Below, piece by piece: positions 27,327 through 35,031 of a stretch of 64,000 nt of DNA. Position 1 is the stretch's first letter; every line of letters begins with the position of its first letter. Source of the DNA: JAVBOW01 sp031550615 (lineage in GTDB: Bacteria; Bacteroidota; Bacteroidia; Bacteroidales; Rikenellaceae). The DNA is taken from assembly GCA_031550615.1 (NCBI GenBank), contig JAVBOL010000025.1, positions 1 through 64,000 of the forward strand. The letters are read 5' to 3'. The notes under the pieces were generated by a model. That model was not told the DNA's origin and made no database searches. It saw only the letters and a program-made list of their open reading frames with translations. The position numbers and the translations under genes are program-made.

Positions 27327-28142
27327 TTATTGTGCGTCCCCGACCTGCTCCATATCCGGCATCTCGGGGCCGGTCTGTTTCTGGTTGGTTATACCGTATA
27401 TCATTGCCAGTATCGCTATCGCCGCCGCCGCTATGGCCACTATCATAAAGGTGTCGGCCTTGCGTTTGTTGTGCCTCTCGCCTGGGTAGGCGGCTTTAGG
27501 TGTGGGCTTCATGGCGCGGGCGATGAAGCTCTCCTTGGGCTCTGTGCCTGGTGCGTATGCCGGTTTGGGCGAGGTGCGAAACAGGGCGCTTATTTTGGAC
27601 GAAGTGTCATCCGCCTGTTGCGGTTCGTCGGTTTTAGGTTCATCCGCACGCGCCGGAGCCGGTGCTGCGCTTGCCGGATGCGCGGTTGCGGCTATGGGGC
27701 GTTGCTCTGGGATAGGTGCGGGGGCGGGCGCGGTGGCGGTTGCCGGGCGCACCGCACGCACCTCGGCCAGGCCATGCGAAATGGTGCGCGGGGAGGCCTG
27801 TACCTCCTGTGCCGCGGGCTCTTTCAGCTCGGGGTCGTACTCCAGGCGTATCACCCCGTCCGGGCCTTTGCACAGCATTCCCAGGCGCGGGATCATGTAG
27901 CCCCCGCCCGACAGCGCGCGCCTTATGCCTGAGGTGTAACGCTCTGTCGATGCCGCCGCTGCGGACGGCGAGAGGGCGCACGCGCGCTCGATGAGCCCCG
28001 TGAGCACGCCGTCGTCCTTGCGCAGCAGTTCCACGAAGATGACCTCTCCCGAATCTTTGCGCATCAGCGCGCCCAGGGCTGGGATCACAAGCCGCTTGTT
28101 GCCTTTCAGGTAGCGGACCACTATGCCGTTTATCGTCTCCAT
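27327..28142 (-). CDS. HU-domain (CCDC81-like) membrane protein with a Pro/Ala-rich linker
   Basis: 271 residues from ATG 28142. The N-terminal about 120 residues resemble the bacterial HU-CCDC81 fold (INGIVVRYLKGNKRLVIPAL, VFVELLRKDDG-like region, and a second half with GGYMIPRLGML). A low-complexity Ala/Pro linker follows, then one transmembrane helix (TFMIVAIAAAAIAILAMIYG, about 240-260) and a short acidic tail. Proteins of this shape in Bacteroidota often end in a SPOR domain that binds peptidoglycan; here that domain is absent. A longer start at 28166 is rejected because it lies in the promoter box. Function unknown. Confidence 0.75.
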   Translation of the reverse strand: METINGIVVRYLKGNKRLVIPALGALMRKDSGEVIFVELLRKDDGVLTGLIERACALSPSAAAASTERYTSGIRRALSGGGYMIPRLGMLCKGPDGVIRLEYDPELKEPAAQEVQASPRTISHGLAEVRAVRPATATAPAPAPIPEQRPIAATAHPASAAPAPARADEPKTDEPQQADDTSSKISALFRTSPKPAYAPGTEPKESFIARAMKPTPKAAYPGERHNKRKADTFMIVAIAAAAIAILAMIYGITNQKQTGPEMPDMEQVGDAQ

Positions 28143-28163
28143 TTTCAGATGTTGTTTCAGCCC

Positions 28164-28171
28164 CAAAAATA
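28164..28171 (-). promoter_or_regulatory. Bacteroidota -7 promoter box (TATTTTTG) for the HU-domain gene
   Basis: CAAAAATA on the plus strand, 21 bases upstream of ATG 28142. Confidence 0.55.
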
Positions 28172-28258
28172 GTTATTTCGCCTTTATTTTTTTAATCAAA
28201 TTGTAAAAATAAAGGTGTATATATACAATTTAAAAATAAATATATACCTTGCGGCGCA

Positions 28259-28298
28259 TTTTACCGTTATAAGTAGCTTCGCTACATCGCCGGTAAAA
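28259..28298 (+). promoter_or_regulatory. Two-part hairpin in the leader of the arginine decarboxylase gene
   Basis: An outer stem TTTTACCG / CGGTAAAA encloses an inner hairpin GTAGC-TTC-GCTAC, with short internal loops. It lies 47-86 bases before the start codon. There is no T-run, so it is not a simple terminator. A leader structure that controls translation or stability is possible. It would be transcribed only if the promoter is near 28245 (TATACCTTG, a weak box). Confidence 0.35.
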
Positions 28299-28344
28299 GA
28301 CAGAAGTAGCCGAGCCGGATCTTAACTTACATCTAACTTTTGCA

Positions 28345-29736
28345 ATGAGGAACAAGTACAGCGACCTTATCGACCAGACATTCGAATTCCCCCAGGAGGA
28401 CTTCTCCGTGGTCGACGACGAGCTCAACTGGCATGACGTGCCCCTGATGGACATCATCAAGCAGTACGGCACCCCGCTCAAGATTACCTACCTGCCCAAG
28501 ATCTCATCGCAGATCCAGCGGGCCAAGCGTATGTTCAACGTGGCGATGGCCAAGGTCGACTATAAGGGCAGCTACAACTACTGCTACTGCACCAAGTCGT
28601 CGCATTTCTCATTCGTGCTCGAAGAGGCGCTCAAGAACGAGATCCATCTGGAAACCTCGTCGGCCTACGACATACACATCATCAATGCGCTCTACGACGG
28701 CGGGCTGATCGACAAGAACGTATATATAATATGCAACGGTTTCAAGCGTCCGCAGTACGTCGAGAATATCGTCGAGTTGGTCAATAACGGCTTTTCGAAC
28801 TGCATGCCCATCTTCGACAACAAGCAGGAGGTCGACCTTTTCGAGGACCTGCTCGAAAAGAAGTGCAAGATCGGCATCCGCATCGCTTCGGAGGAAGAAC
28901 CCAAATTCGACTTCTACACCTCGCGCCTGGGCATCCGCTACAACGACATCGTGGATTTCTATAAGGAGAAGATACAAAAGAATAAGAAGTACGAGCTGAA
29001 GATGTTGCACTTCTTTATCAATACCGGCATCAAGGACACGGCCTACTACTGGAACGAGCTCAATAAGTGCCTTAACGTCTACTTCGAGCTCAAGAAGATC
29101 TGCCCGACGCTCGATTCGCTCAATATCGGCGGCGGATTCCCCATCAAGAACTCGCTGAATTTCGACTACGACTACGAGTACATCTGCGAGGAGATCATCG
29201 CCCAGATCAAGAATTTCTGCGCTACGGCGGGGATCGAGGAGCCCAATATCTTCACCGAATTCGGCTCCTTCACCGTGGGAGAGAGCGGCGCCACGCTCTT
29301 TTCGATCATCAACCAGAAGCAGCAGAACGACCGCGAGAGCTGGTACATGATCGACTCATCGTTCATGACCACCCTGCCAGACACGTGGGGCATCAACCAG
29401 CGCTATATACTTATGGCGATCAACAACTGGGACAAGGAGTACCAGAGGGTGTTCCTCGGCGGGCTGACCTGCGACAGCGAGGACTACTACTCGGGCGAGA
29501 GCCACCAGAACGCGATCTTTCTGCCCAAGTTCAACGGCGACCCGCAATATATCGGCTTCTTCCACACCGGGGCTTACCAGGAGTCGCTCGGCGGTTTCGG
29601 TGGCATACAGCACTGCCTGACCCCCGCGCCCAAGCACATTATCATCGACCGTGAGAAAGGGGATAACGAATATTATACCCGCCTGTTCGCCAAGGAGCAG
29701 AGTTACCGGGCTATGATGCGTATTTTAGGTTATTAG
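28345..29736 (+). CDS. speA: Arginine decarboxylase (fold III, PLP-dependent)
   Basis: 463 residues. An alanine-racemase-type PLP barrel is followed by a beta domain: the PLP lysine is in YNYCYCTKSSHFS, the glycine-rich phosphate site in LDSLNIGGGFPIKNS, and the C-terminal catalytic Cys region in LGGLTCDSEDYYSG. This is the shorter Bacteroidota branch, whereas E. coli SpeA is about 650 residues. It decarboxylates arginine to agmatine, the first step to putrescine and spermidine. A hairpin leader precedes it, and an inverted-repeat element with a terminator follows it. Other fold-III decarboxylases (diaminopimelate, carboxynorspermidine) are possible, but the overall sequence fits arginine decarboxylase best. 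Confidence 0.88.
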   Translation: MRNKYSDLIDQTFEFPQEDFSVVDDELNWHDVPLMDIIKQYGTPLKITYLPKISSQIQRAKRMFNVAMAKVDYKGSYNYCYCTKSSHFSFVLEEALKNEIHLETSSAYDIHIINALYDGGLIDKNVYIICNGFKRPQYVENIVELVNNGFSNCMPIFDNKQEVDLFEDLLEKKCKIGIRIASEEEPKFDFYTSRLGIRYNDIVDFYKEKIQKNKKYELKMLHFFINTGIKDTAYYWNELNKCLNVYFELKKICPTLDSLNIGGGFPIKNSLNFDYDYEYICEEIIAQIKNFCATAGIEEPNIFTEFGSFTVGESGATLFSIINQKQQNDRESWYMIDSSFMTTLPDTWGINQRYILMAINNWDKEYQRVFLGGLTCDSEDYYSGESHQNAIFLPKFNGDPQYIGFFHTGAYQESLGGFGGIQHCLTPAPKHIIIDREKGDNEYYTRLFAKEQSYRAMMRILGY

Positions 29737-29747
29737 GCGTGAGGTGG

Positions 29748-29866
29748 CTGCACATGGCGCACGCCATCTTTCGCACATCCTTTTGATCTTTAGTCCTCAC
29801 AGCCGTTAAGGCTGCTCCGGGTAAAAATCAAAACGATGCACAAAATCTGACGCACGCCATGCACAT
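29748..29866. repeat. Left arm of a large imperfect inverted repeat (3' element)
   Basis: Pairs in inverse with 29961-30078. The inner ends share a perfect 22-mer (29841-29862 against 29964-29985), and CACAGCC and AAGGCTGCTCCGG in the middle are also kept. The first part, just after the speA stop, resembles the copies that follow fabG and the GNAT gene at 3646. The 344 bases between speA and fabG hold these arms and a terminator and no gene. Confidence 0.7.
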
Positions 29867-29891
29867 CTTCGTTGGCGTGTGTGGCGGTACT

Positions 29892-29927
29892 AAAAAGCGG
29901 GAAACCTCGAAAGGTTTCCCGCTTTTT
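29892..29927. terminator. Strong bidirectional terminator between speA and fabG
   Basis: A perfect 16-bp stem AAAAAGCGGGAAACCT / AGGTTTCCCGCTTTTT with a CGAA loop. It stands at the centre of the inverted-repeat pair. Confidence 0.92.
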
Positions 29928-29960
29928 GTATATGAACCCACATAAATTAGCGTGGGTGGG

Positions 29961-30080
29961 TGCGCATGGCGTGCGTCAGATTTTGCTTATCGTCCGAGCA
30001 TCAAACCGGAGCAGCCTTGTGGCTGTGAGGATTTGGGGCAAGGGGGATAAGTGAAATGTGGCGTGCGATATGCGCACCCA
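29961..30080. repeat. Right arm of the inverted repeat (3' element after fabG)
   Basis: The reverse complement matches the left arm over about 115 bases with mismatches and small gaps. On the minus strand it begins right after the fabG stop at 30081 and is the most similar to the short copy at 3617-3645: both contain TGAAATGTGGCGTGCGATATG on the plus strand, in two pieces split only by the base just after it. Confidence 0.7.
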
Positions 30081-30827
30081 TCAAGTATTCATGGCGCCGC
30101 AGACGTTGATAACCTGTCCGCTCACATACGAAGAGAGCTCCGAAGCCAGGAACAGCGCCGTGTTGGCCACATCCTCGGGCGTGCCGCCGCGGCGCAGGGG
30201 GATTTTCTTCGCCCATTCTTCGCGCACCTCCTGCGGGAGCTGTGCGGTCATCTCGGTGATGATGAATCCCGGAGCGATGGCGTTGCAACGGATGTTGCGT
30301 GAGCCCAATTCCTGGGCGATGGATTTCGTGAATCAGATCATGCCGGCTTTCGAGGCCGAGTAGTTGCTCTGTCCGGCGTTGCCCGACACGCCCACCACGC
30401 TCGACATGTTGATGATCGAGCCGCTGCGCTGCTTGAGCATCTGGGGCTGTACGGCCTTGGTGAGGTTGAATGCCGATTTCAGGTTTACGTTGATGACCAT
30501 ATCCCATTGCTGCTCGGTCATGCGCATCAGCAGCGAGTCGCGGGTGATGCCGGCGTTGTTCACCAACACGTCGATACGTCCGAAGTCGGCGATGATCTTC
30601 TCGACCGTAGCCATCACGTCGTCGTAAACCGAGGCGTTCGAGGCGTAGCCTTTTGCTTTTACGCCCATCGCGAGGAGTTCCTTTTCGGTGTTCGCCATGT
30701 TGTCATCGGCGGCGATGTCGGTGAATGCGACGTCAGCCCCCGCTTCGGCGAATTTCACGGCTATGGCTTTACCTATGCCGCGCGCCGCCCCGGTGATGAC
30801 GGCGACTTTGCCTTCGAGTAATTTCAT
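30081..30827 (-). pseudogene. fabG: 3-oxoacyl-ACP reductase (FabG) interrupted by an in-frame TGA
   Basis: The reading frame from ATG 30827 (MKLLEGKVAVITGAARGIGK) shows the whole SDR pattern: the NADPH loop GAARGIGKA, NNAG, the catalytic Ser in NMSSVVGVSG and YSASK. It is broken at 30333-30335 by TGA after SASKAGMI, and resumes in the same frame as FTKSIAQELGSRNIRCNAIAPGF to the normal C-terminus. The expected residue is Gly (GGA), so one G to T change on the coding strand explains the stop. FabG reduces 3-oxoacyl-ACP in fatty-acid synthesis and is normally essential. A sequencing error or another fabG copy elsewhere is likely. Without the lesion the length is 248 residues. Confidence 0.9.
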
Positions 30828-30857
30828 TTTATGCAGGTTTATTAAAAATTTCTGCCG

Positions 30858-30865
30858 CAAAGGTA
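30858..30865 (-). promoter_or_regulatory. Bacteroidota -7 promoter box (TACCTTTG) for fabG
   Basis: CAAAGGTA on the plus strand, 30 bases upstream of ATG 30827. The promoter is intact despite the lesion in the gene. Confidence 0.65.
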
Positions 30866-30890
30866 AATAAAAAAACGATTGGTAAGCGCA

Positions 30891-32060
30891 TTACCATGAC
30901 GGGCGTTTTCTGACCTGCCCCCACAGCATGGCGAACTCCACAGATATGTTTTGCATCGTCACGCGCTTCGTTTCGTATAAATCCAGGTCGGGGCTGTTGA
31001 TGAAGTAATGCAGCCGCACGGCATTATACGACCCCCGTGTGCCGTTGATCCCATCCCCGGGCTTGCTGAGTTTAATGTCGCATATTATGCCGGCCCCGAA
31101 GTTGTATTGCCTGTGGGGGGCATTGTCGAAATCTGTGCGTTTGAAATTTAATTCGGATCTGCTTATCGAGGCGTATGGAATAAAATTGAGCCTGTCGGTG
31201 TCGAGCACCCTGTAGCCCAGGCGTCCGTCGTATTGGTAATATTCGGTGCGGTAATATTTCGGATCATAGGGATAGTGCGAGGGCAGATCGTCTGAAACAT
31301 GGTTTTCGAATTTGGGCCATGCCCTAAGGAAATCAAGCCCCATGTATAAGTTTTTGTATAAGGCCTCCAATGCCAGTTGGCCCGACACTCCCGGTCCGAA
31401 ATAATCAGCTGCCTCACCCGAAGGTATGATCGCGCCGATACCTGCAGAGAATCCGAAGAGCCATTTGCCGCCCGTTTTTATGGACTCGCCAGAATTCTGA
31501 TCGAATATTTTCCCGTAAGGCGAGTCCGGGTAGCGCTCCCTGTACAGCCTGATCCGTTCCGATATCGTGCGCATGTCGAAGGCAGAGTTATCTGCCATCA
31601 GCCACCTGAAGAATATTTTGAGTATATCCGATCGCTCGGGGGGGGATACGCTCAGGTCGATCATTTCAATGATCTGGTCGTTGTACTGGCGTTTTGCACT
31701 GACCTGTTTGATCGTTCGTTGCAGCGACAGGTCCAATGTCGGCAGGGAGTCCTTTTTGAACCGGTCCCAGGGCTGTGCGTCGGGGTCTTTCAGGAAACTG
31801 AGCAGGTCGTCATATTGGCTCGTCCAGTAGAGCATGATAAAATACTCCGTACGCGTAAAAGGCACGAAGCCGCTGCCATCGCTCTCTTTCCATATCGTGT
31901 CGCGGACGCCTTTCATATCGAGGAATGCGCCATGGGTGAAGATCGAATCGAGCCTTTCCCTGCTTTCGTGGATCGAAAGCACGATATTATCCTGCGCCGC
32001 CTGTGCCTGTGCCGCGGAATACATGACAAGGATCATGCAAATGGGTAGTAGTCGCTTCAT
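30891..32060 (-). CDS. Conserved-type exported protein, probably outer-membrane barrel; unknown function
   Basis: 389 residues from ATG 32060 with signal peptide MKRLLPICMILVMYSAAQAQ. The first half is helical and charged (HESRERLDSIFTHGAFLDMK, then ERIRLYRERYPDSPYGK). The second half alternates short amphipathic strands rich in Gly and Tyr (WLFGFSAGIGAIIPSGEAAD, LGYRVLDTDRLNFIPYASIS, YNFGAGIICDIK) and looks like a small outer-membrane beta-barrel. I do not recognise the family. It lies between fabG (same strand) and the divergent glyA, with no operon partner. Confidence 0.65.
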   Translation of the reverse strand: MKRLLPICMILVMYSAAQAQAAQDNIVLSIHESRERLDSIFTHGAFLDMKGVRDTIWKESDGSGFVPFTRTEYFIMLYWTSQYDDLLSFLKDPDAQPWDRFKKDSLPTLDLSLQRTIKQVSAKRQYNDQIIEMIDLSVSPPERSDILKIFFRWLMADNSAFDMRTISERIRLYRERYPDSPYGKIFDQNSGESIKTGGKWLFGFSAGIGAIIPSGEAADYFGPGVSGQLALEALYKNLYMGLDFLRAWPKFENHVSDDLPSHYPYDPKYYRTEYYQYDGRLGYRVLDTDRLNFIPYASISRSELNFKRTDFDNAPHRQYNFGAGIICDIKLSKPGDGINGTRGSYNAVRLHYFINSPDLDLYETKRVTMQNISVEFAMLWGQVRKRPSW

Positions 32061-32141
32061 AAGTAGTAGGATGGTGTCTACAATGTTAATAAAATGTGCG
32101 GTCATTACCAAACGCGGCGTTGTAAAACCGGTCGAAAACCG

Positions 32142-32149
32142 TAACTTTG
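32142..32149 (+). promoter_or_regulatory. Bacteroidota -7 promoter box (TAACTTTG) for glyA
   Basis: An exact TAnnTTTG match 22 bases before ATG 32172, with GTTG about 20 bases further upstream. Confidence 0.65.
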
Positions 32150-32171
32150 CGCCAATAAATTTATCATAAAG

Positions 32172-33449
32172 ATGAAAGACGCGCAGATATTCGACCTTAT
32201 CGCCAGCGAGCGTAAACGTCAGGAGGGCGGCATTGAGCTGATCGCCTCCGAGAACTTTGTTTCAGACCAGGTCATGCAGGCCATGGGCTCGGTGCTTACG
32301 AATAAGTATGCCGAGGGCTATCCCGGGGCGCGCTACTATGGCGGCTGCCAGGTGGTGGACAAGGTCGAGCAGCTTGCCATCGACCGCCTATGCGAACTCT
32401 ACGGCGCGAAATACGCCAACGTGCAGCCCCACTCGGGCGCACAGGCCAATATGGCGGTGTTCTTGGCGTGCATGCGTCCGGGCGACACCTTTCTGGGCCT
32501 GGACCTTTCGCACGGCGGACACCTTTCGCACGGTTCGCCGGTCAATATGTCTGGGATGTACTACAAGGCGGTGGGATATAAGGTGTTGCAGGAAACAGGT
32601 CGCGTCGACTATGATGAAATGGAGGCGCTGGCCATCGAGCACAAGCCCCGCATGATAATCGGCGGGGCGTCGGCCTACAGCCGCGAATGGGATTACAAGC
32701 GCATGCGCGCTATCGCCGACAAGGTGGGGGCGTTGCTTCTGATCGACATGGCGCACACCGCCGGACTGATCGCCGCAGGGCTGCTGGACAACCCCGTGAA
32801 ATACGCACACATCGTAACCTCGACCACCCACAAGACCCTGCGCGGACCCCGTGGCGGTGTGATTCTGCTGGGTGAGGATTTCGATAACCCCTGGGGCGTT
32901 ACCACCCCGAAGGGCGAGATCAAGAAGATGTCGGCCATGCTCAACTCGGCGGTTTTCCCCGGTGTGCAGGGCGGTCCCCTGGAGCACGTTATCGCCGCCA
33001 AGGCCGTGGCTTTCGGCGAGGCGCTCGACCCCTCGTATAAAGAGTACCAGGCCCAGGTGGTGAAGAATGCCCAGGCCATGGCCGCGGCTTTCGTAAAGCG
33101 CGGTTACAATATCGTTTCGGGCGGCACAGACAACCACCTGATGCTGGTGGACCTGCGAACCAAATTCCCTGAACTGACCGGTAAGAAGGCGGAAACGGTG
33201 CTGGTACAGGCCGAGATAACCACCAATAAGAACATGGTGCCTTTCGACAGCCGCTCACCGTTCCAGACCTCGGGTATACGCGTGGGTACGCCTGCCATCA
33301 CGACCCGCGGCCTGAAAGAGAGCGATATGGACGCTATCGTGGCGCTGATCGACCGCGTGCTCTCCGATCCCGACAATGCGGCGGTGATCGAAGCCGTTGC
33401 CGCCCAGGTGCATGCCATGATGGCGGGCCGCCCCCTGTTCGCCTGGTAG
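32172..33449 (+). CDS. glyA: Serine hydroxymethyltransferase
   Basis: 425 residues, the usual length. The fold-type I PLP enzyme shows IELIASENFVSDQVMQAMGS at the N-terminus, the substrate-site EGYPGARYYGGC, and the PLP lysine in VTSTTHKTLRGPRGG. It interconverts serine and glycine with tetrahydrofolate to give 5,10-methylene-tetrahydrofolate. It is a monocistronic unit: own promoter and a terminator just downstream. Confidence 0.98.
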   Translation: MKDAQIFDLIASERKRQEGGIELIASENFVSDQVMQAMGSVLTNKYAEGYPGARYYGGCQVVDKVEQLAIDRLCELYGAKYANVQPHSGAQANMAVFLACMRPGDTFLGLDLSHGGHLSHGSPVNMSGMYYKAVGYKVLQETGRVDYDEMEALAIEHKPRMIIGGASAYSREWDYKRMRAIADKVGALLLIDMAHTAGLIAAGLLDNPVKYAHIVTSTTHKTLRGPRGGVILLGEDFDNPWGVTTPKGEIKKMSAMLNSAVFPGVQGGPLEHVIAAKAVAFGEALDPSYKEYQAQVVKNAQAMAAAFVKRGYNIVSGGTDNHLMLVDLRTKFPELTGKKAETVLVQAEITTNKNMVPFDSRSPFQTSGIRVGTPAITTRGLKESDMDAIVALIDRVLSDPDNAAVIEAVAAQVHAMMAGRPLFAW

Positions 33450-33480
33450 GGCTGCGCTATGCACCGCGAAGTATAATAAA

Positions 33481-33516
33481 GGCCGGAAACCATGCGGGTT
33501 TCCGGCCTCTTATTTT
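33481..33516. terminator. Bidirectional terminator after glyA
   Basis: A stem GGCCGGAAACC / GGTTTCCGGCC with a 5-base loop, then TCTTATTTT. It is shared with the converging gene that ends at 33527. Confidence 0.85.
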
Positions 33517-33526
33517 AATTTGGCGG

Positions 33527-33964
33527 TTACTCTGCCGCAGCGGGCGTCGGCACAGGTGTGGCTGATGCCTCTTTGGCCGCTTTAGCCGCTTCCTTGGCCT
33601 CTTTGGCGGCCTGTTTGGCTGCGTCGCTCTGCTGTATTTTGGTGTGTTTGTCCGCGTACTTGCGCTCGATGGACAGCTCGCCCTTGCGTATGTTGGCCTG
33701 GCGGGTGGCTTCGATCTTCTGCTCGGCTTTGGCGCGGGCTGCAGCTGCGGCGCGTGTGCTCTTGTCTACCTGGTCGCGGTATTTCTGCTCGGCTTTGCTC
33801 ATCGCCTTTTTGGCTTTTGCGTCTTCCGAATAGCGCATATCGTCCAGCGCTTCGGCCTTTTGCCTGTCCACCTTTTCGTGGGCGGCGTTGTTCTGCTGGG
33901 CTATGGCCGGAGTGCCGAGGGCGGCGGCTGCCACGAGGCTCAGCATGATAAGTGTCTTGTTCAT
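33527..33964 (-). CDS. Small exported Ala/Lys/Glu-rich coiled-coil protein
   Basis: 145 residues from ATG 33964: signal peptide MNKTLIMLSLVAAAALGTPAIAQ, then about 110 residues almost entirely of A, K, E, R, Q and D (for example AKKAMSKAEQKYRDQVDK) that would form one long helix or coiled coil, ending in a short T-P-V-P-T-P tail. A longer frame to 34006 overlaps the promoter box and is rejected. Low complexity prevents family assignment. It may be a periplasmic structural or membrane-linked protein. Confidence 0.65.
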   Translation of the reverse strand: MNKTLIMLSLVAAAALGTPAIAQQNNAAHEKVDRQKAEALDDMRYSEDAKAKKAMSKAEQKYRDQVDKSTRAAAAARAKAEQKIEATRQANIRKGELSIERKYADKHTKIQQSDAAKQAAKEAKEAAKAAKEASATPVPTPAAAE

Positions 33965-33994
33965 GTTTTGGTCTTTTGTTTGGGTTTTACCGCG

Positions 33995-34002
33995 CAAAGA
34001 TA
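33995..34002 (-). promoter_or_regulatory. Bacteroidota -7 promoter box (TATCTTTG) for the coiled-coil gene
   Basis: CAAAGATA on the plus strand, 30 bases upstream of ATG 33964. Confidence 0.65.
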
Positions 34003-34050
34003 GCAAAATCTGTAAAAACGGCCTCCTTTGGCGGTTTGTCGAAAAAAAAC

Positions 34051-34058
34051 TACATTTG
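34051..34058 (+). promoter_or_regulatory. Bacteroidota -7 promoter box (TACATTTG) for the YbbR-coaE operon
   Basis: The box ends only 5 bases before ATG 34064, so the transcript may be leaderless or nearly so. The same spacing occurs at the hybrid sensor gene. Confidence 0.6.
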
Positions 34059-34063
34059 CGCTT

Positions 34064-34459
34064 ATGAAGTTATTCTCTAAAATAGCGGCCCTGGGCAAGC
34101 GCGAGGTGGCGGGTATATTCATACCCTGCCTGTTGATCTCCTTCGGGCTGTGGTATATCACCAAACTTAGCTACACCTACACCGCGACCATTCCCATGGT
34201 CGTGCGCATCGAGGGGCAGCGCATAAAGGTATCGTGCAAGGCCGAGGCAACGGGCTACCGCCTTTTCGCCCACCGCTATATATTGCGCAAGGCCATCGAC
34301 CTGAAACTCTCTGACGTGGACGCCCTTCCCTCGGTGGTGGGCAAGGACAGCTATGTGATCGATCCCTTTACGCTGCAGAATATCATCTCGCGCCACAACA
34401 GCGACCTTAGGGTGATCTCGGTGGCCGAGATCCCGGAAATAGTCGTCAAAAAGGAATGA
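34064..34459 (+). CDS. YbbR-like membrane-anchored protein
   Basis: 131 residues with one N-terminal transmembrane segment (VAGIFIPCLLISFGLWYITK, about 15-34) followed by one extracytoplasmic beta-rich domain (YTATIPMVVRIEGQRIKVSC). This is the shape and position of the YbbR/CdaR-like proteins found upstream of coaE in Bacteroidota. The family role there is not established. The stop overlaps the coaE start by 4 bases (ATGA), which opens an operon of overlapping genes through to 37988. Confidence 0.7.
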   Translation: MKLFSKIAALGKREVAGIFIPCLLISFGLWYITKLSYTYTATIPMVVRIEGQRIKVSCKAEATGYRLFAHRYILRKAIDLKLSDVDALPSVVGKDSYVIDPFTLQNIISRHNSDLRVISVAEIPEIVVKKE

Positions 34460-35031
34460 AACGGCCTTCACGCATCGGCATAACTGGCGGTATCGGCAGC
34501 GGGAAGAGCGTCGTGTGCCGCCTTTTCGCTTTGTGGGGCGCACCGGTCTACGACAGCGATTCGCGCGCAAAGCAGCTCATGGACAGCAAGCTCGTGCAGC
34601 CCATCACCGGACTTTTGGGCGCGCGGGCCTACCGCGACGGGTCGCTCGACCGCGCGTGGGTCGCCTCGCGTATCTTCGCCGATGGCGGATTGCTGGCGAA
34701 AATGAACGCCATCGTGCATCCTGCCGTGGGTGAGGATTTCCTGCAATGGGCCGATAGCCACAACGATAAGCCTTACGTGATTTTGGAGAGCGCGATACTT
34801 TTCAGCAGCGGTTTCGACCGCTTTACGGACCATACCGTCGGGGTTTACGCCCCGCTCGATCGGCGCGTGGAGCGTGCGATGGAGCGCAGCGGATGCAGTC
34901 GTGAGGCGGTGCTGGCGCGTGTGGCCAACCAGACGGACGAGGCCGACCGCGCGGAATTTACGATAGATAACCACGCGTGCGCGCTGATCCCCCAGGTGGC
35001 GCGTATGCACGAAATATTTTCAGGCCGATGA
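34456..35031 (+). CDS. coaE: Dephospho-CoA kinase
   Basis: 191 residues. The P-loop is GITGGIGSGKSVVC, followed by the substrate region PVYDSDSRAK and the lid region with HPAVGEDFLQW. CoaE phosphorylates the 3'-hydroxyl of dephospho-CoA, the last step of coenzyme A synthesis. It overlaps both neighbours by 4 bases (ATGA at 34456-34459 and 35028-35031). Confidence 0.95.
   Translation: MKRPSRIGITGGIGSGKSVVCRLFALWGAPVYDSDSRAKQLMDSKLVQPITGLLGARAYRDGSLDRAWVASRIFADGGLLAKMNAIVHPAVGEDFLQWADSHNDKPYVILESAILFSSGFDRFTDHTVGVYAPLDRRVERAMERSGCSREAVLARVANQTDEADRAEFTIDNHACALIPQVARMHEIFSGR

Noticed and set aside
29737..30080. A small gene or ncRNA gene between speA and fabG
   Set aside because: No frame with coding character; the region is explained by inverted arms and a terminator.
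30333..30335. Recoding of TGA as glycine in fabG
   Set aside because: TGA ends other genes in the window (for example folP-neighbour overlaps ATGA and the flanking coaE stop), so TGA is a stop here; a point change or error is simpler.
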